A DNA stretch of 64,000 nucleotides, taken from contig NZ_UUON01000024.1 of the NCBI RefSeq assembly GCF_900590885.1, positions 1-64,000 of the forward strand. The letters are read 5' to 3'. Shown here piece after piece: positions 40,882-49,118 of the stretch. The notes under the pieces were generated by a model, which worked only from the letters and a program-made list of their open reading frames with translations, did no database searches and was not told the DNA's origin. Source of the DNA: Pseudomonas viridiflava. GTDB lineage: Bacteria; Pseudomonadota; Gammaproteobacteria; Pseudomonadales; Pseudomonadaceae. The translations under genes were made by a program, and so were the position numbers. Positions within the stretch are counted from its first letter, which is position 1. Every line of letters starts with the position of its first letter.

Positions 40882-40894
40882 GTCATCGTATAAC
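40882..40894. promoter_or_regulatory. Candidate uronate operator, distal
   Basis: GTCATCGTATAAC matches the reverse complement of GTYRTACGACRAC, the motif shared by the other two sites, with one mismatch. About 100 bp upstream of the porin start. Confidence 0.45.
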
Positions 40895-40938
40895 TTCTGC
40901 TTGACACCCCACAAAAACCCCGCAAATATCGCCCCAAT

Positions 40939-40958
40939 GTTGTACGACGACGTATAAC
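40939..40958. promoter_or_regulatory. Candidate uronate operator before the porin gene
   Basis: GTTGTACGACGACGTATAAC contains GTTGTACGACGAC, nearly identical to GTCATACGACAAC before the dehydrogenase gene, and an imperfect inverted second half. Such TTGT...ACAA patterns are typical of GntR/FadR-type regulators. No regulator gene is in the window. Confidence 0.55.
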
Positions 40959-40964
40959 AAATAA

Positions 40965-40987
40965 TAAAAACAACAAAAGAAAAGGGA
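40965..40987 (+). promoter_or_regulatory. A-rich leader with AACAACAA, possible Hfq/Crc site
   Basis: AATAAAAACAACAAAAG just before the ribosome site AAGGGAG of the porin gene. Hfq-Crc binding in Pseudomonas uses AANAANAA motifs near start codons for catabolite repression. The same type of leader occurs at 42463 and 44229. Confidence 0.5.
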
Positions 40988-40995
40988 GCTTCACT

Positions 40996-42258
40996 GTGCG
41001 TCCATTCGTCCGCAATTCCTCCTCTCGTCTCGGTCTCATCAGCCTCAGCAGCCTCGCCTTCAGCCTGCCCCTCACGGCCCACGCCGATGGGTTTGTCGAC
41101 GACGCCAAGGCCACGCTCACCCTGCGCAACGCCTACTTCAACCGCAATTTCACCAACCCGACCAACCCCCAGGGCAAGGCCGAAGAGTGGACGCAGAACT
41201 TCATTCTCGACGCCAAGTCCGGCTTTACCCAGGGCACGGTCGGCTTCGGGATTGACGTGCTGGGCCTGTACTCGCAAAAGCTCGATGGCGGCAAAGGCAC
41301 CGGTGGCACGCAACTGCTGCCGATCCACGACGACGGCCGCCCCGCCGACAACTTCGGGCGTCTGGGCGTGGCGCTGAAGACCAAGCTGTCGAATACCGAA
41401 TTGAAAGTCGGCGAATGGATGCCGGTACTGCCGATCCTGCGCTCCGACGACGGCCGCTCCCTGCCCCAGACCTTTCGTGGCGGCCAGGTCACTTCCAAGG
41501 AAATCGACGGCCTGAGTCTCTACGGCGGGCAGTTTCGCGGCAACAGCCCGCGCAACGACGCGAGCATGGAAGACATGTTCATGAACGGCAGAGCCGCGTT
41601 CACCTCGGACCGCTTCAACTTCGGCGGCGGCGAATACACCTTCAACGACAAACGCACCCAGGTCGGCGTGTGGTACGCCGAGCTGAGCGACATCTACCAG
41701 CAGCGCTATTTCAACCTCACCCACAGCCAGCCCGTGGGCGACTGGACCCTGGGCGCCAACCTCGGCTACTTCACCGGTAAGGAAGACGGCAGCGCGCTGG
41801 CCGGCGACCTCGACAACAAAACCGCATTCGCCCTGCTCTCGGCCAAATACCTGGGCAACACCTTCTATGTGGGCCTGCAGAAACTCACCGGCGACAGCGT
41901 GTGGATGCGCGTCAACGGCACCAGTGGCGGCACCCTGGCCAACGACAGCTACAACGCCAGCTACGACAACGCCAAGGAAAAATCCTGGCAGGTGCGCCAC
42001 GACTTTAACTTCGTCGTGCTCGGCATTCCCGGCCTGACCATGATGAACCGCTACATCAGTGGCAGTAACGTGCACACCGGGGCGATCACCGATGGCAAGG
42101 AATGGGGCCGCGAATCGGAACTGGCCTACACGGTGCAGAGCGGTGCGCTGAAGGACTTGAACGTGAAGTGGCGCAACTCGACCATGCGTCGGGATTTCAG
42201 CAATAACGAGTTTGATGAAAACCGGATCTTTATCAGCTATCCAATTTCTTTGCTCTAA
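40996..42258 (+). CDS. OprD-family outer-membrane porin
   Basis: 420-residue substrate-specific porin. Signal peptide LGLISLSSLAFSLPLTAHAD; the mature chain has the OprD hallmarks (DDAKATLTLRNAYFNRNF, EWTQNFILDAKSGFTQGTVG, PVLPILRSDDGRSLPQTFRG) and ends in ENRIFISYPISLL for beta-barrel assembly. Placed before uronate genes, so it likely takes up glucuronate or galacturonate. GTG start with AAGGGAG upstream. The operator motif is at 40939; a REPIN separates it from the dehydrogenase gene. Confidence 0.92.
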   Translation: MRPFVRNSSSRLGLISLSSLAFSLPLTAHADGFVDDAKATLTLRNAYFNRNFTNPTNPQGKAEEWTQNFILDAKSGFTQGTVGFGIDVLGLYSQKLDGGKGTGGTQLLPIHDDGRPADNFGRLGVALKTKLSNTELKVGEWMPVLPILRSDDGRSLPQTFRGGQVTSKEIDGLSLYGGQFRGNSPRNDASMEDMFMNGRAAFTSDRFNFGGGEYTFNDKRTQVGVWYAELSDIYQQRYFNLTHSQPVGDWTLGANLGYFTGKEDGSALAGDLDNKTAFALLSAKYLGNTFYVGLQKLTGDSVWMRVNGTSGGTLANDSYNASYDNAKEKSWQVRHDFNFVVLGIPGLTMMNRYISGSNVHTGAITDGKEWGRESELAYTVQSGALKDLNVKWRNSTMRRDFSNNEFDENRIFISYPISLL

Positions 42259-42295
42259 AGTTCAGCGGCGCTCTATAAACCACCACAAAACCAAT

Positions 42296-42382
42296 GTGGG
42301 AGGGGGCTTGCCCCCGATAGCGGTGGGTCAGTCACAGCTCCATTCACTGACACTCCCTCATCGGGGGCAAGCCCCCTCCAAC
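42296..42382. repeat. REPIN between porin and uronate dehydrogenase
   Basis: Left unit GTGGGAGGGGGCTTGC ... GATAGCGG with flank ACCACAAAACCAAT; right inverse unit has a C-to-A change (CCTCCAACA). 87 bp; it may define the 3' end of the porin mRNA. Confidence 0.88.
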
Positions 42383-42446
42383 ATTTGTACACGGTCATCT
42401 GGAGGACGTTGACAAGCTGGGGAATCCCTAACAATACTTCGCCATA

Positions 42447-42472
42447 GTCATACGACAACCTACAACAAAAAA
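42447..42472 (+). promoter_or_regulatory. Candidate uronate operator and A-rich leader before udh
   Basis: GTCATACGACAAC (42447-42459), matching the porin-gene motif, followed by CAACAAAAAA, an Hfq/Crc-like sequence, 11 nt before the start codon. Confidence 0.5.
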
Positions 42473-42483
42473 TTGGAATTCCC

Positions 42484-43302
42484 ATGACCACCACCACTAC
42501 CCCAGTTCCCTTCAACCGCCTGCTGCTCACCGGTGCCGCCGGCGGCCTGGGCAAAGTCCTGCGCGAACGCCTGCGTCCTTATGCCACGGTGCTGCGCCTG
42601 TCGGATATCGCCGACATGGCCCCCGCCGCTGCCCACGAAGAAGTGCAACCCTGCGACCTCGCCGATAAACAAGCCGTGCACCACCTGGTGGAAGGCGTCG
42701 ATGCCATCCTGCATTTTGGCGGTGTGTCGGTGGAGCGTTCGTTTGAAGAAGTGCTCGGCGCCAATATCAGCGGCACCTTCCATATCTACGAAGCCGCGCG
42801 TCGCCATGGCGTAAAACGCGTGATCTTCGCCAGCTCCAACCACGTGATCGGCTTCTACAAGCAAACCGAAACCATCGACGCCCACTCGCCGCGCCGCCCG
42901 GACAGTTACTACGGCCTGTCCAAGTCCTACGGCGAAGACATGGCCAGTTTCTACTTCGATCGCTACGGCATCGAGACCGTGAGCATACGCATTGGCTCCT
43001 CGTTCCCCGAGCCGCACAACCGCCGGATGATGCACACCTGGCTGAGTTTCGACGACCTGACCCAACTGCTCGAACGCGCGCTGTACACGCCGAATGTCGG
43101 CCACACGGTGGTCTACGGCATGTCGGATAACGTCGGCGTCTGGTGGGACAACCGCTACGCCGCCCACCTGGGTTTTGCCCCCAAAGACAGCTCCGAAGTA
43201 TTCCGCGCCCAGGTCGAAGCCCAGCCGCCAGTGGCCGATAACGACCCGGCCAAGGTCTACCAGGGCGGTGCGTTCTGCGCGGCCGGGCCGTTCGGTGACT
43301 GA
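42484..43302 (+). CDS. udh: Uronate dehydrogenase
   Basis: 272-residue short-chain dehydrogenase (extended SDR) that oxidises glucuronate or galacturonate with NAD to aldarolactone. NAD motif TGAAGGLGKVLRERL (about 18-32), DLADKQAVHHLVEG, the SNHVIGFYKQ segment, and catalytic YxxxK in YYGLSKSYGE (about 140). The fold and neighbours (lactonase, TRAP) match uronate oxidation loci in P. syringae and Agrobacterium. Ribosome site weak (GGAA). Confidence 0.9.
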   Translation: MTTTTTPVPFNRLLLTGAAGGLGKVLRERLRPYATVLRLSDIADMAPAAAHEEVQPCDLADKQAVHHLVEGVDAILHFGGVSVERSFEEVLGANISGTFHIYEAARRHGVKRVIFASSNHVIGFYKQTETIDAHSPRRPDSYYGLSKSYGEDMASFYFDRYGIETVSIRIGSSFPEPHNRRMMHTWLSFDDLTQLLERALYTPNVGHTVVYGMSDNVGVWWDNRYAAHLGFAPKDSSEVFRAQVEAQPPVADNDPAKVYQGGAFCAAGPFGD

Positions 43303-43331
43303 TCCAGACCACCCCAAAGGAATGAGTGGCC

Positions 43332-44207
43332 ATGACTGCTGAATTGATTGTCGACGCCCGCAATGCCGTGGGCGAATGCCCGGTGTGGGTGCCCGAGGAA
43401 AACGCGCTGTACTGGGTGGACATCCCCAACGGCGGCCTGCAACGCTGGAGTGCTGCCAGTGGGCATGTCGCTTCGTGGAAGGCCCCGCAAATGCTCGCCT
43501 GCATCGCCCGCACCAGCGCGGGCAATTGGGTGGCCGGGATGGAAAGCGGCTTTTTCCAGCTTACGCCGCACAACGACGGCAGCCTCGACACCACCGCCCT
43601 CGCGGCGGTGACGCACCCCCGCGCCGACATGCGCCTGAACGACGGCCGCTGTGATCGCCAGGGCCGGTTCTGGGCCGGCAGCATGGTGCTGAACATGGGC
43701 CTGAACGCCGCCGAAGGCATTCTGTATCGCTACGCGGCAGGTTCGGCGCCCCATGCTCAGCTGGACGGTTTTATCACCCTCAACGGCCTGGCCTTCAGCC
43801 CCGATGGCCGCACCATGTATGCCTCGGATTCCCACCCGCTGGTCCAGCAGATCTGGGCCTTCGACTACGACATTGACACCGGCACGCCGTCCAACCGCCG
43901 CGTGTTCGTGGACATGCACCGGCACCTCGGGCGCCCCGACGGTGCAGCGGTGGATGCCGACGGTTGCTACTGGATCTGCGCCAACGACGCCGGCCTGGTG
44001 CACCGCTTCACCCCCGATGGCCGCCTGGACCGTTCCCTGAACGTGCCGGTAAAAAAACCCACCATGTGCGCCTTCGGCGGCAGCCGCCTGGACACCCTGT
44101 TCGTCACCTCGATCCGTGACGACCAGAGTGAACAGTCACTGGCCGGCGGCGTGTTCGCCCTCAACCCCGGCATCACCGGATTGCCGGAGCCCACGTTCAT
44201 CCTCTAA
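43332..44207 (+). CDS. SMP-30/gluconolactonase-family lactonase
   Basis: 291-residue beta-propeller lactonase. Metal ligands are expected in NAVGECPVWVPEENALYWVD (Glu), RMNDGRCDRQGRFWAGSM-like ADMRLNDGRCDRQGRFWAG, and LNGLAFSPDGRTMYASDS. It should open the aldarolactone made by Udh. ATG 43332 sits 10 nt after AAGGA; the in-frame GTG at 43326 is too close to it. 29 bp after udh, same operon. Confidence 0.9.
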   Translation: MTAELIVDARNAVGECPVWVPEENALYWVDIPNGGLQRWSAASGHVASWKAPQMLACIARTSAGNWVAGMESGFFQLTPHNDGSLDTTALAAVTHPRADMRLNDGRCDRQGRFWAGSMVLNMGLNAAEGILYRYAAGSAPHAQLDGFITLNGLAFSPDGRTMYASDSHPLVQQIWAFDYDIDTGTPSNRRVFVDMHRHLGRPDGAAVDADGCYWICANDAGLVHRFTPDGRLDRSLNVPVKKPTMCAFGGSRLDTLFVTSIRDDQSEQSLAGGVFALNPGITGLPEPTFIL

Positions 44208-44228
44208 CTGCATCGCTGTGCCTTGAAT

Positions 44229-44250
44229 ACAACAAAAATAAAACACAGGA
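44229..44250 (+). promoter_or_regulatory. A-rich leader before dctP, possible Hfq/Crc site
   Basis: ACAACAAAAATAAAACACAG followed by GAG, ending at the ribosome site CAGGAG. Third A-rich CAACAA leader in this cluster. Confidence 0.45.
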
Positions 44251-44260
44251 GTGACACCCC

Positions 44261-45223
44261 ATGGACTTCAAACGCACCTTGCTCGTCGCCGCAATGTTCA
44301 CCCTCAGCAGCGCCGCCCACGCGCTGGAAATCAAATTCGCCGACATCCACCCCGCCGGCTACCCCACCGTCGTCGCCGAAGAAAACATGGGCAAGGCCCT
44401 GACCAAGCAAAGCAACGGCGAACTGACGTTCAAATACTTCCCCGGCGGCGTGCTGGGTTCCGAGAAGGAAGTGGTCGAACAGGCCCAGGTCGGTGCGGTG
44501 CAGATGACCCGCGTCAGCCTTGGCATCGTCGGCCCGGTGGTGCCGGACGTGAACGTGTTCAACCTGCCGTTCGTGTTCCGCGACCAGGCGCATATGCGCA
44601 AAGTCATCGATGGCGAAATCGGCGACGAAATCCTCGGCAAGATCACCAACTCCGAGTTCGGCCTGGTGGCGCTGGCCTGGATGGACGGCGGCACGCGCAA
44701 CCTCTACACCAAGAAACCGGTGCGCAAGATCGAAGACCTCAAGGGCATGAAGATTCGCGTGCAGGGCAACCCGCTGTTCATCGAAGCCTTCAATGAAATG
44801 GGGGCCAACGGTATCGCCATGGACACCGGCGAGATCTTCAGCGCCTTGCAGACCGGGGTCATCGACGGCGCCGAAAACAACCCGCCGACCCTGCTCGAAC
44901 ACAACCACTACCAGAGCGCCAAGTACTACACCCTCACCGAACACCTGATTCTGCCCGAGCCCATCGTGATGTCGAAAATCACCTGGAACAAACTCACTCC
45001 CGCCCAGCAGGACATGGTGAAAACCGCCGCCAAGGCCGCCCAGGCCGACGAGCGCGTGCTGTGGGACGCCAAGTCCGCCAGCAGCGAAGCCAAGCTCAAG
45101 GCCGCCGGCGTCGAGTTCATCAGCGTCGACAAAAAACCCTTCTATGACGCCACCGCTCCGGTTCGCGCCAAGTACGGCGCGGCTTACGCCGACATCATCA
45201 AGCGCATCGACGCCGTCGAGTAA
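44261..45223 (+). CDS. TRAP transporter solute-binding protein (DctP family)
   Basis: 320-residue periplasmic protein with signal peptide TLLVAAMFTLSSAAHA. DctP features: IKFADIHPAGYPTVVAEENM, GGVLGSEKEVVEQAQVGAVQ, LKGMKIRVQGNPLFIEAFNE with the carboxylate-binding Arg, and TGEIFSALQTGVIDGAENNP. In this cluster it likely binds hexuronates. AGGAG precedes the ATG. First of the three TRAP genes. Confidence 0.93.
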   Translation: MDFKRTLLVAAMFTLSSAAHALEIKFADIHPAGYPTVVAEENMGKALTKQSNGELTFKYFPGGVLGSEKEVVEQAQVGAVQMTRVSLGIVGPVVPDVNVFNLPFVFRDQAHMRKVIDGEIGDEILGKITNSEFGLVALAWMDGGTRNLYTKKPVRKIEDLKGMKIRVQGNPLFIEAFNEMGANGIAMDTGEIFSALQTGVIDGAENNPPTLLEHNHYQSAKYYTLTEHLILPEPIVMSKITWNKLTPAQQDMVKTAAKAAQADERVLWDAKSASSEAKLKAAGVEFISVDKKPFYDATAPVRAKYGAAYADIIKRIDAVE

Positions 45224-45287
45224 TCACCCTCCCCTTTAGCAAGGCCCGGCGCGGTCCGCATCGACGTGCCCGGTCACGGTGAACGCC

Positions 45288-45815
45288 ATGAAGAATTTAC
45301 TGCTGCGCATCAACGACCGCATCTACATGACCTGCATCTGGGTCGCCGGCCTCGCGGTCCTCGGGGTCGCGCTGATCATTCCCTGGGGCATCTTCGCCCG
45401 CTACATCCTCGGCGCCGGCTCCAGCTGGCCGGAGCCCACCGCCATCCTGCTGATGCTGGTCTTCACCTTTGTCGGCGCTGCCGCCAGCTACCGCGCCGGG
45501 GCGCATATGTCGGTGGCGGTGGTCACTGATCGTTTGTCTCCCAGCCAACGCCGGATCGTCGGCATCGTTTCGCAACTGCTGATGGCAACCATCTGCCTGT
45601 TCATGACCGTCTGGGGCACCAAGCTGTGCCTGTCCACCTGGAACCAGTTCATGAGCGCCATCCCCACCCTGCGCGTGGGCATCACCTATATGCCGATCCC
45701 GGTGGGCGGCGTGCTGACCCTGGTGTTCGTGCTGGAAAAACTCCTGCTCGGTGACCAGAGCAACCGGCGCGTGGTGCGCTTCGACCTGGTAGAAGAAAGC
45801 GAAGGGGCTGCCTGA
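45288..45815 (+). CDS. TRAP transporter small membrane subunit (DctQ family)
   Basis: 175-residue protein with four predicted helices (IYMTCIWVAGLAVLGVALII, PTAILLMLVFTFVGAAASYR). It links the binding protein and the large permease. The GTG at 45279 adds three residues and could be the start; neither start has a strong ribosome site. Lies 1 bp before dctM. Confidence 0.9.
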   Translation: MKNLLLRINDRIYMTCIWVAGLAVLGVALIIPWGIFARYILGAGSSWPEPTAILLMLVFTFVGAAASYRAGAHMSVAVVTDRLSPSQRRIVGIVSQLLMATICLFMTVWGTKLCLSTWNQFMSAIPTLRVGITYMPIPVGGVLTLVFVLEKLLLGDQSNRRVVRFDLVEESEGAA

Positions 45816-45816
45816 T

Positions 45817-47097
45817 ATGGACGCATTGATTCTGTTGGGCAGCTTTATCGCCTTGATCCTGATCGGCATGCCGGTGGCCTACGCCCTCGGGCTGTCGGCG
45901 CTGATCGGCGCGTGGTGGATCGACATCCCCTTCCAGGCCTTGATGATTCAGGTGGCCGGCGGGGTGAACAAGTTTTCGCTGATGGCGATTCCGTTCTTTG
46001 TACTGGCCGGCGCGATCATGGCCGAGGGCGGCATGTCGCGGCGGCTGGTGGCGTTTGCCGGTGTACTGGTGGGCTTTGTGCGCGGTGGCCTGTCGCTGGT
46101 CAACATCATGGCCTCGACGTTTTTTGGCGCGATTTCCGGCTCGTCGGTGGCCGACACCGCCTCGGTCGGTTCGGTGTTGATCCCGGAAATGGAGCGTCGC
46201 GGCTATCCTCGCGAATTCGCCACGGCGGTCACCGTCAGCGGCTCGGTGCAGGCGTTACTGACCCCGCCCAGCCATAACTCGGTGCTCTACTCCCTGGCGG
46301 CCGGCGGCACGGTGTCCATTGCCTCGCTGTTCATGGCCGGCGTGGTCCCGGGCCTGCTGATGAGCGCGTGCCTGATGGTGCTGTGCCTGATCTTCGCGAA
46401 AAAACGCAACTACCCCAAGGGCGAAGTCATCCCCCTCAAGCAGGCGCTGAAGATTGCCGCCGACGCGCTCTGGGGCCTGATGGCCATGGTAATCATCCTT
46501 GGCGGTATCCTCTCGGGCATCTTCACCGCCACCGAGTCCGCCGCGATCGCCGTGCTGTGGGCGTTCTTCGTGACCATGTTCATCTACCGCGACTACAAAT
46601 GGCGCGAGCTGCCCAAGCTGATGCACCGCACGGTGCGCACCATTTCCATCGTGATGATCCTGATCGCCTTCGCCGCCAGCTTCGGCTACATCATGACGTT
46701 GATGCAGATCCCGGCGAAGATCACCACGCTGTTCCTGACCCTGTCGGACAACCGCTACGTGATCCTGATGTGCATCAACGCCATGCTGCTGTTGCTTGGC
46801 ACGGTGATGGACATGGCCCCGCTGATCCTGATCCTGACTCCGATTCTGCTGCCGGTGATCCTCGGTATCGGCGTCGACCCGGTGCACTTCGGCATGATCA
46901 TGCTGGTCAACCTCGGCATCGGCTTGATTACGCCACCGGTGGGCGCGGTGCTGTTTGTGGGCGCGGCGGTGGGCAAGGTCAGCATCGAAAAAACCGTGAA
47001 GGCATTGCTGCCGTTCTATGGGGTACTGTTCCTGGTGTTGATGGCCGTGACCTACATTCCGGCCTTGTCCCTTTGGCTGCCAGGGCTGGTGCTGTGA
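45817..47097 (+). CDS. TRAP transporter large permease (DctM family)
   Basis: 426-residue sodium-coupled permease with about 12 helices. Family signature segments: AIPFFVLAGAIMAEGGMSRR, GGLSLVNIMASTFFGAISGS, LIPEMERRGYPREFATAVTV, GLITPPVGAVLFVGAAVGKV. GAAGGGG precedes the ATG inside the end of dctQ. Its stop overlaps the start of the epimerase gene (TGATG). Confidence 0.94.
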   Translation: MDALILLGSFIALILIGMPVAYALGLSALIGAWWIDIPFQALMIQVAGGVNKFSLMAIPFFVLAGAIMAEGGMSRRLVAFAGVLVGFVRGGLSLVNIMASTFFGAISGSSVADTASVGSVLIPEMERRGYPREFATAVTVSGSVQALLTPPSHNSVLYSLAAGGTVSIASLFMAGVVPGLLMSACLMVLCLIFAKKRNYPKGEVIPLKQALKIAADALWGLMAMVIILGGILSGIFTATESAAIAVLWAFFVTMFIYRDYKWRELPKLMHRTVRTISIVMILIAFAASFGYIMTLMQIPAKITTLFLTLSDNRYVILMCINAMLLLLGTVMDMAPLILILTPILLPVILGIGVDPVHFGMIMLVNLGIGLITPPVGAVLFVGAAVGKVSIEKTVKALLPFYGVLFLVLMAVTYIPALSLWLPGLVL

Positions 47098-47984
47098 TGC
47101 TGATCGAACTCGAAGACCACCTGACGCACCTCACCCTGGCCCCGGCCATCGGTGGCAGCATCGTCAACTGGACGGTGCGCGCCACCGGCCAGCCGCTGTT
47201 GCGCCACAGCGATGCGCAAGCGGTCCATACCGGGCTGCCGGGCAAGCTGGGCTGCTATCCGTTGGCGCCATGGTCGAATCGCATCGGCCATGGCGGTTTT
47301 GACAACCCCGAGGGCTGGTTGGCCCTGACGCCGAACAGCCTCACAGATCCCCTGCCAATTCATGGCTCGGCCTGGCAACAGACGTGGCAGGTGGTCAGCC
47401 AGACGGCGGATGAGGTGCTGCTGGAGGTGGTGTGCGACACGCCCTTTGCCTACCGCGCCGAGCAGCGGTTTCGTTTACGCGACGGTGAGTTGAGTATTGA
47501 GTTGCGTGTGACCCATCTGGCAGAAAAAGCGGCGTGGCATGGCGTGGGCTTGCATCCCTACCTGCCGCGCCTGCCGGGGACACGCCTGCAGGCCAAGGCG
47601 TCGCAGGTGTGGTTGAGTGATGCCACCAAGCTGCCGACCGGGTTGGCGCCGGTGCCGGATGCCTGGGATTTCGGGGTCTTAAAAAACTTGCCGGAGGGCC
47701 TGGTGGACAACGGGTTTTGCCAGTGGGATGGGCATTGTCGGATCGAGCAGCCGGAGCTGGGTTATGCGCTGGAATGCCAGGCCAGTGGCGCTGATTACTT
47801 CCTGTTGTTCTGCCCGCCGGGGTTGGGGTTCTTTTGTATTGAGCCGGTGAGTCATCCGGTGAATGCGCATCACCTGCCGGGTAGGCCGGGCCTGAAGCTG
47901 TTGGAGCAAGGCCAGTCCACACACTTGGATTTCACCTTGAAATACATTCCAAATGTGGGAGGGACGGTGATTTCAGGGTGGTGA
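47097..47984 (+). CDS. Aldose 1-epimerase family protein
   Basis: 295 residues; interconverts alpha and beta sugar forms, likely the uronate. GalM-type signatures: LGCYPLAPWSNRIGHGGFDN, PIHGSAWQQTWQVV (His), HGVGLHPYLPRLPG (His), and IEPVSHPVNAHHLPGRPG (Glu). ATG overlaps the dctM stop. The last residues (YIPNVGGTVISGW) come from REP-flank and REP-derived DNA (47945-47966), and the gene end overlaps the convergent emrA by 12 bp, so the tail is not original. Confidence 0.88.
   Translation: MLIELEDHLTHLTLAPAIGGSIVNWTVRATGQPLLRHSDAQAVHTGLPGKLGCYPLAPWSNRIGHGGFDNPEGWLALTPNSLTDPLPIHGSAWQQTWQVVSQTADEVLLEVVCDTPFAYRAEQRFRLRDGELSIELRVTHLAEKAAWHGVGLHPYLPRLPGTRLQAKASQVWLSDATKLPTGLAPVPDAWDFGVLKNLPEGLVDNGFCQWDGHCRIEQPELGYALECQASGADYFLLFCPPGLGFFCIEPVSHPVNAHHLPGRPGLKLLEQGQSTHLDFTLKYIPNVGGTVISGW
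47945..47966 (+). repeat. REP remnant inside the epimerase 3' end
   Basis: The flank CATTCCAAAT and then GTGGGAGGGACGG match the left half of a REP unit with its outer flank; the right half is lost. It is read through as Ile-Pro-Asn-Val-Gly-Gly. Confidence 0.75.
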
Positions 47985-49118
47985 GCTTTTAAGGCGGCCG
48001 GCAGTGTCGATACTCACCACCACCGACAACCCCGGCCGCAGCCGCTCACTCTCCGCCTGGTTCGGGTCCACCGTGATCCGCACCGGCACCCGCTGGGCGA
48101 TCTTCACAAAGTTGCCGGTGGCGTTATCCGCCTGCAATAGCGCGAACTCCGCCCCGGTCCCCGGGGAAATCCGCTGCACCGTGCCGTGAAACTTGCGGTG
48201 GTTCAGCGCATCCACGGTAAAGGTCACCGGCTGGCCAACCTGCACCTTGTCCATCTGAGTTTCTTTCATATTGGCGATCACCCACAGCTGCGGCGGCACC
48301 AGCGCCATCAGCTGCGCGCCGGAGTTGACGTAGGCGCCCAGGCGCACGCCAATCTGCCCCAGCTGGCCGTCGCGCGGCGCGGTGATGCGCGTATTGGAGA
48401 GATCGATCCGCGCCAGCTCCACCGCCGCCTCGGCACTCGTCACTGCCGCTTCCAGCGAGCCGCGATTGACGATCACCGTTTGCAAATCCTGCCGGGCGAT
48501 TTCGAGGTTGGCCTGGGCCTGGGCCACGGCGGCAACCGTCTGCGCATTCGCGGCGCGGGTCACATCCAGCTCGCGCTTGGACACCGAGCCGTCGCTGATC
48601 AGTTCTTCATTGCGACGCAAATCAGCCGTGCTTTTGCGCGCTTGGGCCTGGCTGTCCACCAGCGCGGCCTGGCGCAGTTTGATCGTGGCTTCGGCGCTGT
48701 TGCGCTGCTGCACCACATTCGCCAATGCGGCCTTCTGCACCGCCAACTGCGCCAGGGCCTGGTCGAAGCGCTGCTTGTAGATGCGGTCATCGAGGCGCAC
48801 CAGCAAATCGCCGGCCTTGACGTACTGGAAGTCCTGCACCGGCACTTCGAACACATAGCCGCTGAGCTGCGGGCCAATGATCGTCACTTGCCCACGCACC
48901 AGGGCGTTCTCGGTGGTTTCCACCGCACTGCTGAACGGCGGCAATTGCCAGGCATACAGCACGATCAGCACACCCACGATGGCAATTGCGACAAAACCCA
49001 GGGACGAAAGAATGCGCACCCGCAACGGCCGCAACTCGGTGGGCACGGCGCCGGGCGGCGTGCTGCCTTCCGGGGTGGAGGCGATGGCGGTGGTAGTGGT
49101 GGTTGAAGGTTCGGTCAT
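47973..49118 (-). CDS. EmrA-like efflux adaptor (HlyD family)
   Basis: 381-residue membrane fusion protein. N-terminal helix SLGFVAIAIVGVLIVLYAWQ; lipoyl-like halves around TTENALVRGQVTIIGPQLSG and NTRITAPRDGQLGQIGVRLG; between them a long coiled coil. Pairs with the DHA2 permease. ATG 49118 overlaps the stop of that gene (ATGA), so the two are coupled. The terminal part overlaps the epimerase gene by 12 bp in antisense. Confidence 0.92.
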   Translation of the reverse strand: MTEPSTTTTTAIASTPEGSTPPGAVPTELRPLRVRILSSLGFVAIAIVGVLIVLYAWQLPPFSSAVETTENALVRGQVTIIGPQLSGYVFEVPVQDFQYVKAGDLLVRLDDRIYKQRFDQALAQLAVQKAALANVVQQRNSAEATIKLRQAALVDSQAQARKSTADLRRNEELISDGSVSKRELDVTRAANAQTVAAVAQAQANLEIARQDLQTVIVNRGSLEAAVTSAEAAVELARIDLSNTRITAPRDGQLGQIGVRLGAYVNSGAQLMALVPPQLWVIANMKETQMDKVQVGQPVTFTVDALNHRKFHGTVQRISPGTGAEFALLQADNATGNFVKIAQRVPVRITVDPNQAESERLRPGLSVVVSIDTAGRLKSSPP

